Source of the DNA: Nonomuraea helvata
Lineage (GTDB): Bacteria; Actinomycetota; Actinomycetes; Streptosporangiales; Streptosporangiaceae
Direction of reading: 5' to 3'
NCBI RefSeq assembly: GCF_039535785.1
Contig: NZ_BAAAXV010000001.1
Span: 2,232,001-2,296,000 of the forward strand
Length of the DNA stretch: 64,000 nt
Positions 9,755 through 18,698 of the stretch are shown here, one piece after another. The translations under genes were made by a program, and so were the position numbers. Every line of letters starts with the position of its first letter. Within the stretch, counting starts at the first letter, position 1. The notes under the pieces were generated by a model. The model had not been told where the DNA came from. It did no database searches and was given only the letters and a program-made list of their open reading frames with translations.

Positions 9755-10971
9755 ACCAGCAGATCCCTGACGAGGGCGTCGGCCAGCAGCCGCCCCTGGA
9801 GCGTGAGCACCATCAGGCCCGACCTGAACGGCCCGGGCTCCAGCAGCCCGCGGGCCAGGGCGCTCGCCACGGCCGGGCGTGCGGCGGGCGCCACCTCGGC
9901 CAGCGGGTAGCCGGACGACAGCCGCAGCTCCAGCATCAGCCGCTCGGCCGCCCGGTCGTCGTCGCCGAGCACCTCGCGCGCGTGGGCGGGCGAGGCGCCG
10001 GCGGCCAGGCGCTGGGCGTAGGCGGCCGGATGCTTGACGTTCCACCAGCGGGTGCCGCCGACGTGGCTGTGGGCGCCGGGCCCGGCGGCCCACCAGTCGC
10101 CGCCGGTCCAGTAGAGCAGGTTGTGGCGACAGCGCGCCTGCTCGGAGGTGGCCCAGTTGGAGACCTCGTACCAGCCGAACCCGGCCTGCGACAGCAGCTC
10201 GTCGGCGATCTGGTAGCGGTCGGCGGCCACGTCGTCGTCGGGCATGGGCAGCTCGCCGCGCCTGATCCTGACCGCCAGCCTGGTGCCCTCCTCGACGATC
10301 AGCGAGTACGCCGACACGTGGTCGGGCCCGGCCTCGATCGCGGCGGCCAGCGAGGCCCGCCAGTCGTCGTCGGACTCGCCGGGTGTGCTGTAGATGAGGT
10401 CGAGGTTGACGTGCTCGAACCCGGCCTGCCTGGCCTCCCGTACGGCCGCCGCCGCCCTGCCGGGGGTGTGCCGGCGGTCGAGCACCTGGAGCACGTGCTC
10501 GCGTGCGCTCTGCATGCCGAAGCTGACCCGGTTGAAGCCGCCCCGGCGGAGCTTGTCGAGGTAGGCGGGGTCCACGGACTCGGGGTTGGCCTCGGTGGTC
10601 ACCTCGGCCCCCGGCCGCAGCCCGAACTCCGAGTCAATCGCGGCCAGGATCCTGGACAGGTCTTCCGGAGGCAGCAGCGTGGGCGTGCCGCCGCCGAAGA
10701 ACACCGTCTCCACCGGCAGGTCGGCCGCGCCCAGGACGCGGCGCGCGAGGCGGATCTCCTCGACGACCGTGTCCGCGTAGTCCCGTTGCGAGGCGCCGGG
10801 GCCCAGCTCGGCGGCGGTGTAGGTGTTGAAGTCGCAGTAGCCGCAGCGGGTCACGCAGAACGGCACGTGCACGTAGAAGCCGAACGGCCGCTCGCCGAGG
10901 CCCTTCAGGGCGCTGTCGGGCAGCTCGCCCGTGGTGGGCGCGGGATCGCCGTCAGGCAGGGTGGATGGCAC
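9751..10971 (-). CDS. hemW: radical SAM heme chaperone HemW
   Basis: 406 aa. The [10 protein letters not shown] motif gives the CxxxCxxC ligands of the radical SAM [4Fe-4S] cluster. [10 protein letters not shown] and the [23 protein letters not shown] segments are typical of the HemN/HemW family. A short C-terminal HemN_C domain follows. HemW lacks coproporphyrinogen oxidase activity and inserts heme into respiratory proteins. Actinobacterial genomes keep it near lepA and hrcA, as here. The start ATG at 10971 gives ~20 residues before the conserved core, so a slightly later start is possible. Confidence 0.93.
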   Translation of the reverse strand: MPSTLPDGDPAPTTGELPDSALKGLGERPFGFYVHVPFCVTRCGYCDFNTYTAAELGPGASQRDYADTVVEEIRLARRVLGAADLPVETVFFGGGTPTLLPPEDLSRILAAIDSEFGLRPGAEVTTEANPESVDPAYLDKLRRGGFNRVSFGMQSAREHVLQVLDRRHTPGRAAAAVREARQAGFEHVNLDLIYSTPGESDDDWRASLAAAIEAGPDHVSAYSLIVEEGTRLAVRIRRGELPMPDDDVAADRYQIADELLSQAGFGWYEVSNWATSEQARCRHNLLYWTGGDWWAAGPGAHSHVGGTRWWNVKHPAAYAQRLAAGASPAHAREVLGDDDRAAERLMLELRLSSGYPLAEVAPAARPAVASALARGLLEPGPFRSGLMVLTLQGRLLADALVRDLLV

Positions 10972-11061
10972 GCTTCCAGTTTGCCGGGTTCACCGGAGTG
11001 CTATCGAACGGCGACTCCCACGGTGTCCACTGGTGCCGTACCGGCTGGAAGGGGTCCTCTC

Positions 11062-12270
11062 ATGGCAGGCATCGGGATCGTGGGCGCCGGCGTCTCCGGC
11101 CTGACCCTCGCGCTGCGCCTGCAGCAGCTCGGCATCGACGCCACGCTCTACGTCGAGGCCGACGCCGATGCCCTGCGCTCGGGGCGCCTGCCCAACACGG
11201 TGAGCAGGATGGGACACACCCTGGCGCGGGAGCGGGAGCTGGGCATCGGGCACTACCGGGATCCAGGGTGCCTGATGGGCTCCGCCAGGCTCTCGATCAA
11301 GGGGGATCCGCCGCTGGAGTTCGTCGGCAGGATCTCCGAGCCGTTCCACGCGGTCGACTTCCGGCTGCTGCTGCCCGCGTACCTGGACGATTTCACCGGC
11401 CGGGGCGGCGAGGTCGTCGTCACCGGCACGCCACCCGACGCGGCGCAGGTGGCCCGCTGGTCGCGGGAGCACGAGCTGATGGTGGTGGCGGCCGGGCGGC
11501 GCTCGGTGGCGGAGCTGTTCCCGCGCGACGCGGCGCGCTCGCCGTTCGACCGGCCGCAGCGCGTCCTCACGGCCGGGCTGTACGGCGGTCTCGACCTCGG
11601 CCCGATGTTCAGCTACAACATCTCGCCCGGGTGCGGAGAGATCCTCCGCATGCCGATGATGACCAGGCACGGCGTGGCCTCCGCAGTCCTGGTCGAGGCG
11701 GTCCCCGGCGGGCCGCTGGAGCCGATCTCCCGCCTGCCCGCCGCCGAGGTCGCCGGAGAGCTGGCGAGGCTGCTCCCCGGACACGCGCCGCGGCTGGCCG
11801 AGCGGGCGGACCCCGGTCTGGAGCTGCTGGGCGAGCACGACCTGCTGCGGGGCGCGGTCACGCCGGTCGTGCGGCAGGCGGTGGCGGAGCTGCCCGGCGG
11901 CCGGATAGCGCTGGCCGTCGGCGACGCCTGGATCACCAACGACCCGCTGACGGGCCAGGGCGCCAACCTGGGCTCGGCCTGCGCCTGGATCGCTGCCGAC
12001 GCCATCGCGGCGGGCGGCCCGTACGGCACCGCCTTCGGCCACGCCACGGCCGAGCGGATGTGGGAGGTGGCGGCACCGGTCACACACTGGACCAACGCGT
12101 TCCTGCGTCCGCCGGCCGAGCACGTCCTGACCCTGCTGCTGGCCGCCGCGAGCAGGCAGGACGTGGCGGACCTGGTCCTGGAGCTGTTCTCGGACCCGGC
12201 GTACGCGTGGGCGGTGTTCTCGAGCCCGGAGGAGGTGGCGCGGATCGTCGACCGCCCGCCGGGTCCGTGA
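11062..12270 (+). CDS. styrene/indole monooxygenase StyA-like flavoprotein
   Basis: 402 aa, start ATG with GGAAGGGG upstream. It has an N-terminal FAD-binding GIVGAGVSGLTLAL and a C-terminal GDAWITNDPLTGQGANLGS signature, both characteristic of the StyA/SMO group of two-component epoxidases. StyA uses FADH2 delivered by a separate reductase (StyB) to epoxidise styrene, indole or similar alkenes. No flavin reductase gene is seen in the window, so the enzyme would have to use a reductase encoded elsewhere. The substrate is unknown. The StyA subgroup call is strong. Confidence 0.85.
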   Translation: MAGIGIVGAGVSGLTLALRLQQLGIDATLYVEADADALRSGRLPNTVSRMGHTLARERELGIGHYRDPGCLMGSARLSIKGDPPLEFVGRISEPFHAVDFRLLLPAYLDDFTGRGGEVVVTGTPPDAAQVARWSREHELMVVAAGRRSVAELFPRDAARSPFDRPQRVLTAGLYGGLDLGPMFSYNISPGCGEILRMPMMTRHGVASAVLVEAVPGGPLEPISRLPAAEVAGELARLLPGHAPRLAERADPGLELLGEHDLLRGAVTPVVRQAVAELPGGRIALAVGDAWITNDPLTGQGANLGSACAWIAADAIAAGGPYGTAFGHATAERMWEVAAPVTHWTNAFLRPPAEHVLTLLLAAASRQDVADLVLELFSDPAYAWAVFSSPEEVARIVDRPPGP

Positions 12271-12287
12271 GCCGGGCATGAACCACG

Positions 12288-12932
12288 TCAGTCCGGCGGC
12301 GCGGGCATCCGGCCGAGCACGCGCTCCGCCATGCGGTCCCACTCGGCGTCATGCCCGGGAACCGCCAGAACACGGCGGAGCGCGTCCGCGTCCCCGTGGC
12401 GGGCGCGGAACCAGTCGCCCACCGTGATCCCCGCCTCAGGCCGCGAGACGATCTCCACCGGGTCTCCCTCGCCCAGCTCACCGAGCTCGACCACCCGCAG
12501 GTACGCCCCGGGCCGCCCCACTGCCGTGAACCGCTTGACCCACCCGGGCTCGTCCATCCAGTTGCGGAACACCACACACGGGATCCTCGGCCCGCTCACC
12601 TCCAGCACGGCAGTGCCCACCCGCCACCGCTCGCCGATCAGGGCGCCGGTGACGTCGATGCCGGACGTGGTGAGGTTCTCCCCGAACCGCCCGTCACGCA
12701 CCTCGCGCCCGAGCTCACGCTCCCACCAGTCGTAGTCCTCCCTGGCATACGCGTAGACAGCGTGGTCGAGCGAGCCGTGGGCCTCCTTGTCGGCCCGTTC
12801 GTCACCGGCGAGCCCGTTGGCCAGCACCTTCACCCGGTGCGTGACCCGCTGCTTGTCGATCGCGGTACGCCCCAGGTTCCCCGCCCACTCAGCCTCGACC
12901 GTTTTGCCCACATTTACCGAGAGAACGCGCAT
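12288..12932 (-). CDS. MOSC domain-containing protein
   Basis: 214 aa from ATG 12932 (MRVLSVNVGKT). The frame is open upstream but a -10 hexamer (TACCGT, 12939-12944) lies 6 nt before this ATG. The MOSC core is visible: GLAGDERADKEAHGSLDHAV, GRFGENLTTSGIDV and VSGPRIPCVVF with the conserved Cys. MOSC proteins bind or transfer sulfur to the molybdenum cofactor, or act as YiiM-like proteins in 6-N-hydroxylaminopurine resistance. This one is of the stand-alone YiiM size. Confidence 0.9.
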   Translation of the reverse strand: MRVLSVNVGKTVEAEWAGNLGRTAIDKQRVTHRVKVLANGLAGDERADKEAHGSLDHAVYAYAREDYDWWERELGREVRDGRFGENLTTSGIDVTGALIGERWRVGTAVLEVSGPRIPCVVFRNWMDEPGWVKRFTAVGRPGAYLRVVELGELGEGDPVEIVSRPEAGITVGDWFRARHGDADALRRVLAVPGHDAEWDRMAERVLGRMPAPPD

Positions 12933-12938
12933 ATCCGG

Positions 12939-12944
12939 ACGGTA
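12939..12944 (-). promoter_or_regulatory. -10 hexamer TACCGT for leaderless MOSC gene
   Basis: On the minus strand TACCGT ends 6 nt before the ATG at 12932. This supports the chosen start and suggests a leaderless transcript. Confidence 0.5.
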
Positions 12945-13056
12945 ACCCGCACCCCTCCGAAGAGCGAGCCCTTTTCCCCTCACCTCGGCCTCCACCCCAG
13001 GGTGGAGATCCGCGTTCTCAACCCTCGGGCCGATCCGCTACGCCCCCTCCCATCCC

Positions 13057-13062
13057 TACGGT
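13057..13062 (+). promoter_or_regulatory. -10 hexamer TACGGT for leaderless three-gene operon
   Basis: TACGGT ends 7 nt before the GTG at 13070, the first gene of the membrane protein/kinase/regulator operon. No Shine-Dalgarno is present. Confidence 0.5.
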
Positions 13063-13069
13063 CAAACCC

Positions 13070-13558
13070 GTGGATTACATGCCGATCTCCTTCCTCATCC
13101 CCCTCGTCGCGCTCTTCGTCGTCTACCGCCAGATGAAGACCCGCCCCACAGCCAAGCGGGGCCTGCTCTACACCGCCGCCGTCATGAGCGTCGTCGGCGT
13201 CGTCACGGGCGGGCTCATCGACGCCCGGCACCTCGCGCTCAGCATCGGCCTGCTTCTGGTGGAGGCCGTCATCGCCGTCGCACTCGGCGTGTGGCGTGCG
13301 ACGACCGTACGGGTATGGCTGGACGAGTCCGGCACCGCCTGGTCGAAGGCCACGGGTTGGACCCTGCTGGCGTGGCTGGTGTCGATCGCGGTCCGCGTCG
13401 GCCTCTACTTCGCCGGCCAGGCCCTCGGCCTCACCTCCTCCCCCACCGGGATCCTGCTGTTCGTCGGTCTCACCATCGGCGCCCAGGCGTACCTCGTCGC
13501 TCAGCGCGGACGTGCCCTCTCCAGCGCGGGCAGGCGACCCGGTACCGTCGTGAGGTGA
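13070..13558 (+). CDS. multi-pass membrane protein (CcdC/DUF1453-like)
   Basis: 162 aa with four or five predicted membrane helices, a short basic loop (QMKTRPTAKRGLL) after the first helix and an Arg-rich C-terminus. Layout and loop resemble DUF1453/CcdC-like membrane proteins, but no catalytic motif is seen. It starts at GTG 13070 (ATG 13079 is an alternative) and its TGA overlaps the kinase ATG (TGATG). Accessory role to the following two-component system is inferred from the coupling. Confidence 0.75.
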   Translation: MDYMPISFLIPLVALFVVYRQMKTRPTAKRGLLYTAAVMSVVGVVTGGLIDARHLALSIGLLLVEAVIAVALGVWRATTVRVWLDESGTAWSKATGWTLLAWLVSIAVRVGLYFAGQALGLTSSPTGILLFVGLTIGAQAYLVAQRGRALSSAGRRPGTVVR

Positions 13559-14841
13559 TGCGTGAGCCGTCCCGAATCGTCCCCACCGCACTGCGGCTGG
13601 GGACGATCGCGCTGTTGGCCGGGGCCCAGATGAGAGCGACCCCCGCCCCTGGCCTGACCGGCACCTCACTTGCGATCACCCTCATGAGCGTCGCGCTGGC
13701 CGTCGCCCTGCTCACCGTCCTGCTCCTGGCGATCCGCCGCCCCGAACGTCCGGTGGCACGGGGGCACACGGTCAACGCGCTGGCCGCTCTTCGACGATCG
13801 CGCCTCCACGACCTGCCGCTGTGGAACGCGTTGCGGCGGCCGCATCGGCCCGCGAGCCCGCCCTCGGACCCGCACAACCGCCTGCCGGGAGCGGACGGCG
13901 ACCACCCACCATCAGACGAACGCCGCCCCCTTCTCGTCTTCGGCGTGCCTGTCGCGCTGATCGCCCTCGGCCTGGCCGTGGTCCTCTCCATCGCCCTCGG
14001 CACCCTGACCCAGGGCGGTGGTGCGGCGATCGCATCCCTGCTCATCTGTGTGAGCCTGGCCGTGACCCGGTTCCCCTTGCGCCAGGCGCTGCCCATCGGC
14101 GTGCTGGTCGTCGTGGGGCTGGTCGTAGCGGGTTGGATCGCCGGCAACCCTGCCCAGGACCTCCCTCTCATCCTCAGCAACTGCCTGATCTTCCTGCTCT
14201 CGTACGCGGCCAAGCAGCGCAGGGCCACCAGAGCCGCCCAGGCACGTGAGGCCGTACTCGCGGAACGCGCCAGGATCGCCAGGGAGATCCACGACATCCT
14301 CGCCCACTCCCTCTCCGCCCAGCTCGTCCACCTGGAGGGCGCCAAGCTGCTGCTCCGCGCGGAGCGGAGCGCCGAGGCGCTCGAACGCGTCACCCACGCC
14401 CGCGACCTGGCCAAGTCGGGGCTCGAGGAGGCCAGGCGCGCGGTGGCGGCACTGCGCGAGGATCCGCCCGCGCTCCCCGTGGCGCTGCGCACGCTCGCGG
14501 AGGACTTCGAGAGCACCACGCGCCAGCCCTGCACGCTCCGCGTCTCGGGACCTGAACGCCGCCTGCCGCCGGAAACGGAGCTCGCCCTGGTCCGGACCGC
14601 CCAGGAAGCCCTCACGAACGTACGCCGCCACGCCCCCGGCAGCCCGGCCACGGTCGAGCTCGAGTTCGGCCCGCCCTGGTGCGAGCTGCGCGTCACCAAC
14701 CCGGCCTCCGCCGAAAAGGGCTCCCCCGGAGGGGGCTACGGCCTCGTGGGCATGCGCGAACGCGCCGAACTACTGGGCGGAACGCTGTCGGCAGGCGAAC
14801 ACGACGGCGGCTTCCTCGTCCACCTGAAGGTGCCGTCATGA
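13558..14841 (+). CDS. NarL-family sensor histidine kinase
   Basis: 427 aa. Two N-terminal helices, a hydrophilic stretch of about 60 residues, and a second helix cluster (about 125-215) precede a HisKA_3 dimerisation domain with phospho-acceptor H245 in ARIAREIHDILAHSLSAQL. The C-terminal HATPase has an N box (TAQEALTNVRRHAPG) and a G box (GGGYGLVGMRERAELLGG). There is no large extracellular sensor domain, so the signal is probably sensed within the membrane. It forms a pair with the response regulator starting at 14838 (ATGA overlap). Confidence 0.93.
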   Translation: MREPSRIVPTALRLGTIALLAGAQMRATPAPGLTGTSLAITLMSVALAVALLTVLLLAIRRPERPVARGHTVNALAALRRSRLHDLPLWNALRRPHRPASPPSDPHNRLPGADGDHPPSDERRPLLVFGVPVALIALGLAVVLSIALGTLTQGGGAAIASLLICVSLAVTRFPLRQALPIGVLVVVGLVVAGWIAGNPAQDLPLILSNCLIFLLSYAAKQRRATRAAQAREAVLAERARIAREIHDILAHSLSAQLVHLEGAKLLLRAERSAEALERVTHARDLAKSGLEEARRAVAALREDPPALPVALRTLAEDFESTTRQPCTLRVSGPERRLPPETELALVRTAQEALTNVRRHAPGSPATVELEFGPPWCELRVTNPASAEKGSPGGGYGLVGMRERAELLGGTLSAGEHDGGFLVHLKVPS

Positions 14842-15542
14842 CCAGGGTGATCGTGGTCGACGACCAGGCCGTGGTGCGTGAGGGCCTGGTGCTGCTGCTC
14901 GGCCTGCTGCCCGAGATCGAGGTCGTCGGCGCGGCGGGCGACGGCGAGGCGGCGCTCCGGCTGGTCGAGGAGCAGCGGCCCGACGTGGTGCTGATGGACC
15001 TGCGCATGCCTCGCATGGACGGCGTGGAGGCCACCGGGCGCATCCGCTCGGCGTACCCGGACACCCAGGTCGTGGTCCTCACCACGTACTCCGACGACGC
15101 GTCCGTCTTCGCCGCGCTGAAAGCCGGTGCGCGCGGCTTCCTCACCAAGGACGCCGACTCCGACGACATCGCCAGAGCCGTCGCCACGGTGATGCGCGGC
15201 GACGCCCAACTCGACCCCACCGTCCAACGCCGCCTCCTGGACACCATGTCGACATCTCCCCCCCAACCCGCCACGATCCCCATCCCTCCTGCCGAAACCA
15301 GCACCCCGGCGCCCAGCCCGACGGCTCCGGGCGCGCTGCCTCACGGGCTGACCCGGCGCGAGGGCGAGGTGCTGGCCCTCATCGCCGACGGCCTCTCGAA
15401 CGCCGAGATCGCCTCCCGCCTTCACGTCACGGAGGCCACCGTCAAGACCCACATCAACAACCTCTTCGCCAAGGCGCACCTGCGGGACCGGGCGCAGGCG
15501 GTCACCTACGCGTTCCGGCACGGCATGGCACGCCCGCACTGA
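14838..15542 (+). CDS. NarL/FixJ-family response regulator
   Basis: 234 aa. The receiver domain has acidic D8-D9, phospho-acceptor D54 (VVLMDLRMP), a conserved Thr in VVLTTYS and the Lys of GFLTKDAD. A Pro/Thr-rich linker (about 135-165) leads to a LuxR-type helix-turn-helix (LTRREGEVLALIADGLSNAE, VTEATVKTHINNL). It is the cognate DNA-binding partner of the kinase. Targets are unknown. The neighbouring ABC exporter at 16027-18182 is a candidate. Confidence 0.94.
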   Translation: MTRVIVVDDQAVVREGLVLLLGLLPEIEVVGAAGDGEAALRLVEEQRPDVVLMDLRMPRMDGVEATGRIRSAYPDTQVVVLTTYSDDASVFAALKAGARGFLTKDADSDDIARAVATVMRGDAQLDPTVQRRLLDTMSTSPPQPATIPIPPAETSTPAPSPTAPGALPHGLTRREGEVLALIADGLSNAEIASRLHVTEATVKTHINNLFAKAHLRDRAQAVTYAFRHGMARPH

Positions 15543-15545
15543 GCC

Positions 15546-15583
15546 GCCTCCCCGCTGCACGAAGACCCCCGTCACGGGGAGGC
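15546..15583 (+). terminator. stem-loop after the two-component operon
   Basis: GCCTCCCCG (15546-15554) pairs perfectly with CGGGGAGGC (15575-15583). The loop is 20 nt with a smaller CCCCG/CGGGG option inside. No T run follows, as is common in actinomycetes. Confidence 0.65.
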
Positions 15584-15618
15584 CGCAACCACGAGGAGAC
15601 CGCGGCGACGGGACCGGC

Positions 15619-15909
15619 TCAGCCCGCGTTGAGCTGGGACTCGCCATCGAACCCGGCCAGCTGTAACAACGTCTCCAACGCCGCCTGCCTGGTCTCCTCG
15701 ACCGAGTCGCCCCGCTCGCCGAAACACTCCGCCGCCACGTCGAGCAGCGCCGTCACCACGACCGCATCGGGATAGGGCACATCGACGAGCACCGTGCCGT
15801 CGTCCTCCTCCTGCTCCGAAGCCAGGTGGAGTCGCAGCAGCCGTCGAGTCTCCTCAGCCACGGCGACCCCCAACACGGCGGCACGCTCAAAGCGCTCAGA
15901 AGCAATCAC
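15619..15909 (-). CDS. small acidic hypothetical protein
   Basis: 96 aa from GTG 15909, chosen because GGAGGG lies 5 nt upstream. The frame is open further upstream but that part is antisense to the ABC gene. The protein is acidic and probably helical (EETRRLLRLHLASEQEEDD, VVVTALLDVAAECFGERGDS) without a membrane segment. No family is recognised. It is divergent from the ABC exporter. Confidence 0.6.
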   Translation of the reverse strand: MIASERFERAAVLGVAVAEETRRLLRLHLASEQEEDDGTVLVDVPYPDAVVVTALLDVAAECFGERGDSVEETRQAALETLLQLAGFDGESQLNAG

Positions 15910-16014
15910 GTCACCCTCCAGTCGCACTGGTGTTCGGAACAGAAAAATAGGCGACGGCACCGACAGAAAATCCCCCGATGATCGCCCGCCCGCGCCACCG
16001 ACCACGCCAGTGGC

Positions 16015-16020
16015 TACTCT
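16015..16020 (+). promoter_or_regulatory. -10 hexamer TACTCT for leaderless ABC gene
   Basis: TACTCT ends 6 nt before the GTG at 16027. This is consistent with transcription starting at the start codon. Confidence 0.5.
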
Positions 16021-16026
16021 CGAACG

Positions 16027-16650
16027 GTGTACGACTCGATCATCAACGTTCGCAAGCTCACGGTCGAACTGGGCGGCAACCCCGTGCTGCGAGGCATGGA
16101 GCTGACCGTCTCCACGGGCGAGATCGTGGCCGTGGTCGGCCCGAACGGCTCCGGCAAGTCGACCCTGCTGCGCTGCCTGGCCGGGCTCCAGCCCGCCGCC
16201 TCGGGTGAGGTGCGGGTGTTCGGGAAGGCGCCCGCCGACGATGCCGCATTCTGGCGCGAGGTCGCGCTGCTGGGCGACGAGCCTGCCTGGTATCCGGGGC
16301 TCACCGCCCGGGAGCACCTGGAGCTGATGGGCGCCGTGCATGCCCGGCCGCGCATGACGGCCGAGGCGGCGCTGGAGGAGTTCGCGCTGGTGGAGCGGGC
16401 CGACTCGGCGCCGCTGAACCTGTCCACCGGCCAGCGCCAGCGCCTCGCCCTAGCCGCCACACTGCTCAGACCCAGCACGTTGCTGCTGCTGGACGAGCCG
16501 GAACGCGGGCTGGACGCCGATTTCCGGGCCCGGCTGGCCGACCTGCTCGGCGCATACGCGGCTGCGGGCGGCACGGTGGTCATGGCCACGCACGACCAAG
16601 GCCTGGCCGCCCGTGCCCGCCAGGTCTCGCCGTCAGGGGTGGTCGCGTGA
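16027..16650 (+). CDS. ABC transporter ATP-binding protein
   Basis: 207 aa, short for an ABC ATPase but with all motifs: Walker A GPNGSGKST, signature LSTGQRQRLALA, Walker B LLLLDEPERGLD and switch His in VMATHDQ. The signature has LSTGQ in place of LSGGQ. It overlaps the downstream permease by 4 nt (GTGA), so the two make one exporter-type complex. Substrate unknown. Confidence 0.92.
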   Translation: MYDSIINVRKLTVELGGNPVLRGMELTVSTGEIVAVVGPNGSGKSTLLRCLAGLQPAASGEVRVFGKAPADDAAFWREVALLGDEPAWYPGLTAREHLELMGAVHARPRMTAEAALEEFALVERADSAPLNLSTGQRQRLALAATLLRPSTLLLLDEPERGLDADFRARLADLLGAYAAAGGTVVMATHDQGLAARARQVSPSGVVA

Positions 16651-18182
16651 TGAGCGGAGCCGAGGCAAGCGTGCAGTCGGTGCGGGCGTACGTCCGCTCG
16701 CGCGGCCGGACCCCGCGCGGCCTCCTCGACCGGTACGTCTCCGGCTTCGGCCTGGTGATGCTCATCGCGGTGCTCGGCCGGCCGTTGTCCACCGTGCTCA
16801 CCGGGCTGGCCGGACCCGTCGATCCCGCACGCATGAGCGCGGGCGCTGCGCTGGTCGCGTTGGCGCTGGCCGGTTTCCTGTTCGCGGCCCGGGCGATGGG
16901 GCCCGTCCTGCTGCCTCCCGCCGACGCGTCCTGGCTCCTGCTCTCGCCACTCAACCGGCGGCACGTGCTGGCGCGTACCGGACGGGTGCTGATCATGGTC
17001 GCGGTGGTGGCGGGCGCGGCGCTCGGGCTGGGGATGCTGGCGGTGCTGGGCGCACCCGACCAGCTCGTCTGGCGGCTGCTCGGCGCGCTGGTGCTGGGAG
17101 TGTCGGCGGCCGTGGGCGGGACGGCGCTGGCGGTGCTCGGTCAGGCCTCCCCGTCCTGGCAGTTCTGGCTGACGGCGGCGATGGTCGCGCTGCTGGTCCT
17201 GGCTGTCGTGGCGGTGAGCGGTCAGGCCCGTACGGTGCTCGCCATCGCCGCGAGCGCCCCCCTCTCGACGGTCGCCACGGCGGCCTCCGCGGCTGTCGTG
17301 GTGTCCGCGCTGCTGGTACGGCGGGCGTGGGCGTCGCTCGACCGGATCCCCACCCGCACCCTCCTGGCCTCGTCCACCCGTGCGGGCCACGTGGCGAACG
17401 CCGCCGTGGGGCTCGATCCCGGCGCGCTCACCTGGATCGCCGAGGACAACCACTGGCGCGCGAGAAAGCTCAGGTCGCGGCGCTGGCCGTCACTGCCGGC
17501 GCCGCTCGCCCTGGCCTGGCAGGACTGGCGGCGGCTGGCACGCCGGCCCGGGCGGCTGGCGGCCATGGCCGGGGCGGCCGCGTTGCCCGTCGTGCCGGCC
17601 CAGGCGGGCGCGGGTCCGGTGGCGTTGGGGGCGGTCGTGCTGGCGGGAGCGCTGGCCGTGGCGGCGGCAAGCGTGTCGGGTGCGCGCCGGGACCACGACA
17701 ACCCGGCCCTTTCCCGGATCATCGGCGTCGGGCACCGCTCCGCGCTCGCGGCCCGCGCGCTGCTGCCGACGCTGCTCAGCGGCGCGTGGGCAACCCTGGC
17801 GCTGGCCTGCCTGAGCGCGTCGGCGAGCCTGGCGCTGGACGGCCTGGGCCCGTGGGCGGGTGTGGGAGCGGCCGGACTGAGCGCGTTCGCCGGGGGGTGG
17901 TGGCTGTTCGGGCCGCTGGTCGCTCCCGCGCTGGCCGCCGGTGCGCTGCGGATGGCCAGGCGCGGCCCGGTCGATCACTCCATGCCGGTCATCGACACCC
18001 CGGGCGGCGCGATCCCGACCGGCCCGCTGCTCTGGGCCGCCACCGGAACGGATCTGGCCGTGCTCGGATGCCTGCCCGCCGTCGCGGCCCTGCTGTCCCC
18101 GCCCGGCGCATTGGGCGGGTTCCTGGCGGCTCAGGGCGTGGTCGGGGTCCTGACGCTCGTGGCGTACGTGTGGCGCAGATAG
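16647..18182 (+). CDS. ABC exporter membrane subunit (DUF6297-like)
   Basis: 511 aa with about ten hydrophobic helices in two groups split by a hydrophilic central region (about 255-300, with WIAEDNHWRARKLRSRRWPS). GTG 16647 overlaps the ATPase stop. ATG 16650 is an equally good start. The layout matches large actinobacterial permeases that pair with a short ATPase. No substrate is implied by the sequence. Confidence 0.8.
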   Translation: MMSGAEASVQSVRAYVRSRGRTPRGLLDRYVSGFGLVMLIAVLGRPLSTVLTGLAGPVDPARMSAGAALVALALAGFLFAARAMGPVLLPPADASWLLLSPLNRRHVLARTGRVLIMVAVVAGAALGLGMLAVLGAPDQLVWRLLGALVLGVSAAVGGTALAVLGQASPSWQFWLTAAMVALLVLAVVAVSGQARTVLAIAASAPLSTVATAASAAVVVSALLVRRAWASLDRIPTRTLLASSTRAGHVANAAVGLDPGALTWIAEDNHWRARKLRSRRWPSLPAPLALAWQDWRRLARRPGRLAAMAGAAALPVVPAQAGAGPVALGAVVLAGALAVAAASVSGARRDHDNPALSRIIGVGHRSALAARALLPTLLSGAWATLALACLSASASLALDGLGPWAGVGAAGLSAFAGGWWLFGPLVAPALAAGALRMARRGPVDHSMPVIDTPGGAIPTGPLLWAATGTDLAVLGCLPAVAALLSPPGALGGFLAAQGVVGVLTLVAYVWRR

Positions 18183-18188
18183 AGCGGG

Positions 18189-18680
18189 TCAGGCAACGTA
18201 GATGTCGCTGGGCACGCCCCCGTACGGGATCGTCCGGTCCTTGCGCATGCCGGCCCGCTCCGCCACCCGATGCGACGGCCCGTTGATGTCGCGGATAACC
18301 GCCACGACCGTGCCGAGGTCCTTGCCGATCCGCAGCGCCGCCTCCACGAGCTCACCCGCGTACCCGTGCCCCCAGGCGGACGGCCGGAAGCGGTAGTAGA
18401 GGTTCAGCACGTGCTCCCCGCCCAGGAGAGCATGGCGCAGCCCTCCGAACCCGAGCACCTCCGACTCGCCCTTGGCCCGCGCCGCCCAGTAGCCGAGCCC
18501 CCGCTCGGCCCAGTCGGCCAGCCACAGATCCAGCATGGCCCGGCTCGACTCCAGATCGGGAGTCGGGCCGGCGGGGTTGTAGACGTTCGTCCGCGGGTCG
18601 GAGTGGATCTCGTGGACAGCGGCTAGATCGTCGAGTGTGACCCGAGAAAGCACCAATCGCGCCGTCTGCACCACTTCCAT
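18189..18680 (-). CDS. GNAT N-acetyltransferase
   Basis: 163 aa of the RimJ/RimL type: N-terminal TARLVLSRVTLDDLAAVHEI and acetyl-CoA-binding YYRFRPSAWGHGYAGELVEA. Such enzymes acetylate amino groups of proteins or small molecules. A TAGTCT hexamer (18687-18692, minus strand) ends 6 nt before the ATG, so the transcript may be leaderless. It lies between lepA and the exporter without an operon partner. Confidence 0.9.
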   Translation of the reverse strand: MEVVQTARLVLSRVTLDDLAAVHEIHSDPRTNVYNPAGPTPDLESSRAMLDLWLADWAERGLGYWAARAKGESEVLGFGGLRHALLGGEHVLNLYYRFRPSAWGHGYAGELVEAALRIGKDLGTVVAVIRDINGPSHRVAERAGMRKDRTIPYGGVPSDIYVA

Positions 18681-18686
18681 GGTTTC

Positions 18687-18692
18687 AGACTA
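18687..18692 (-). promoter_or_regulatory. -10 hexamer TAGTCT for leaderless GNAT gene
   Basis: On the minus strand TAGTCT ends 6 nt before the ATG at 18680, with no Shine-Dalgarno in between. Confidence 0.5.
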
Positions 18693-18698
18693 GGCGGT

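Noticed and set aside
8474..10093. Minus-strand frame opposite the DUF4870 gene with [14 protein letters not shown] repeats
   Set aside because: The repeats are just the reverse reading of the 30-bp tandem repeats of the plus-strand gene.
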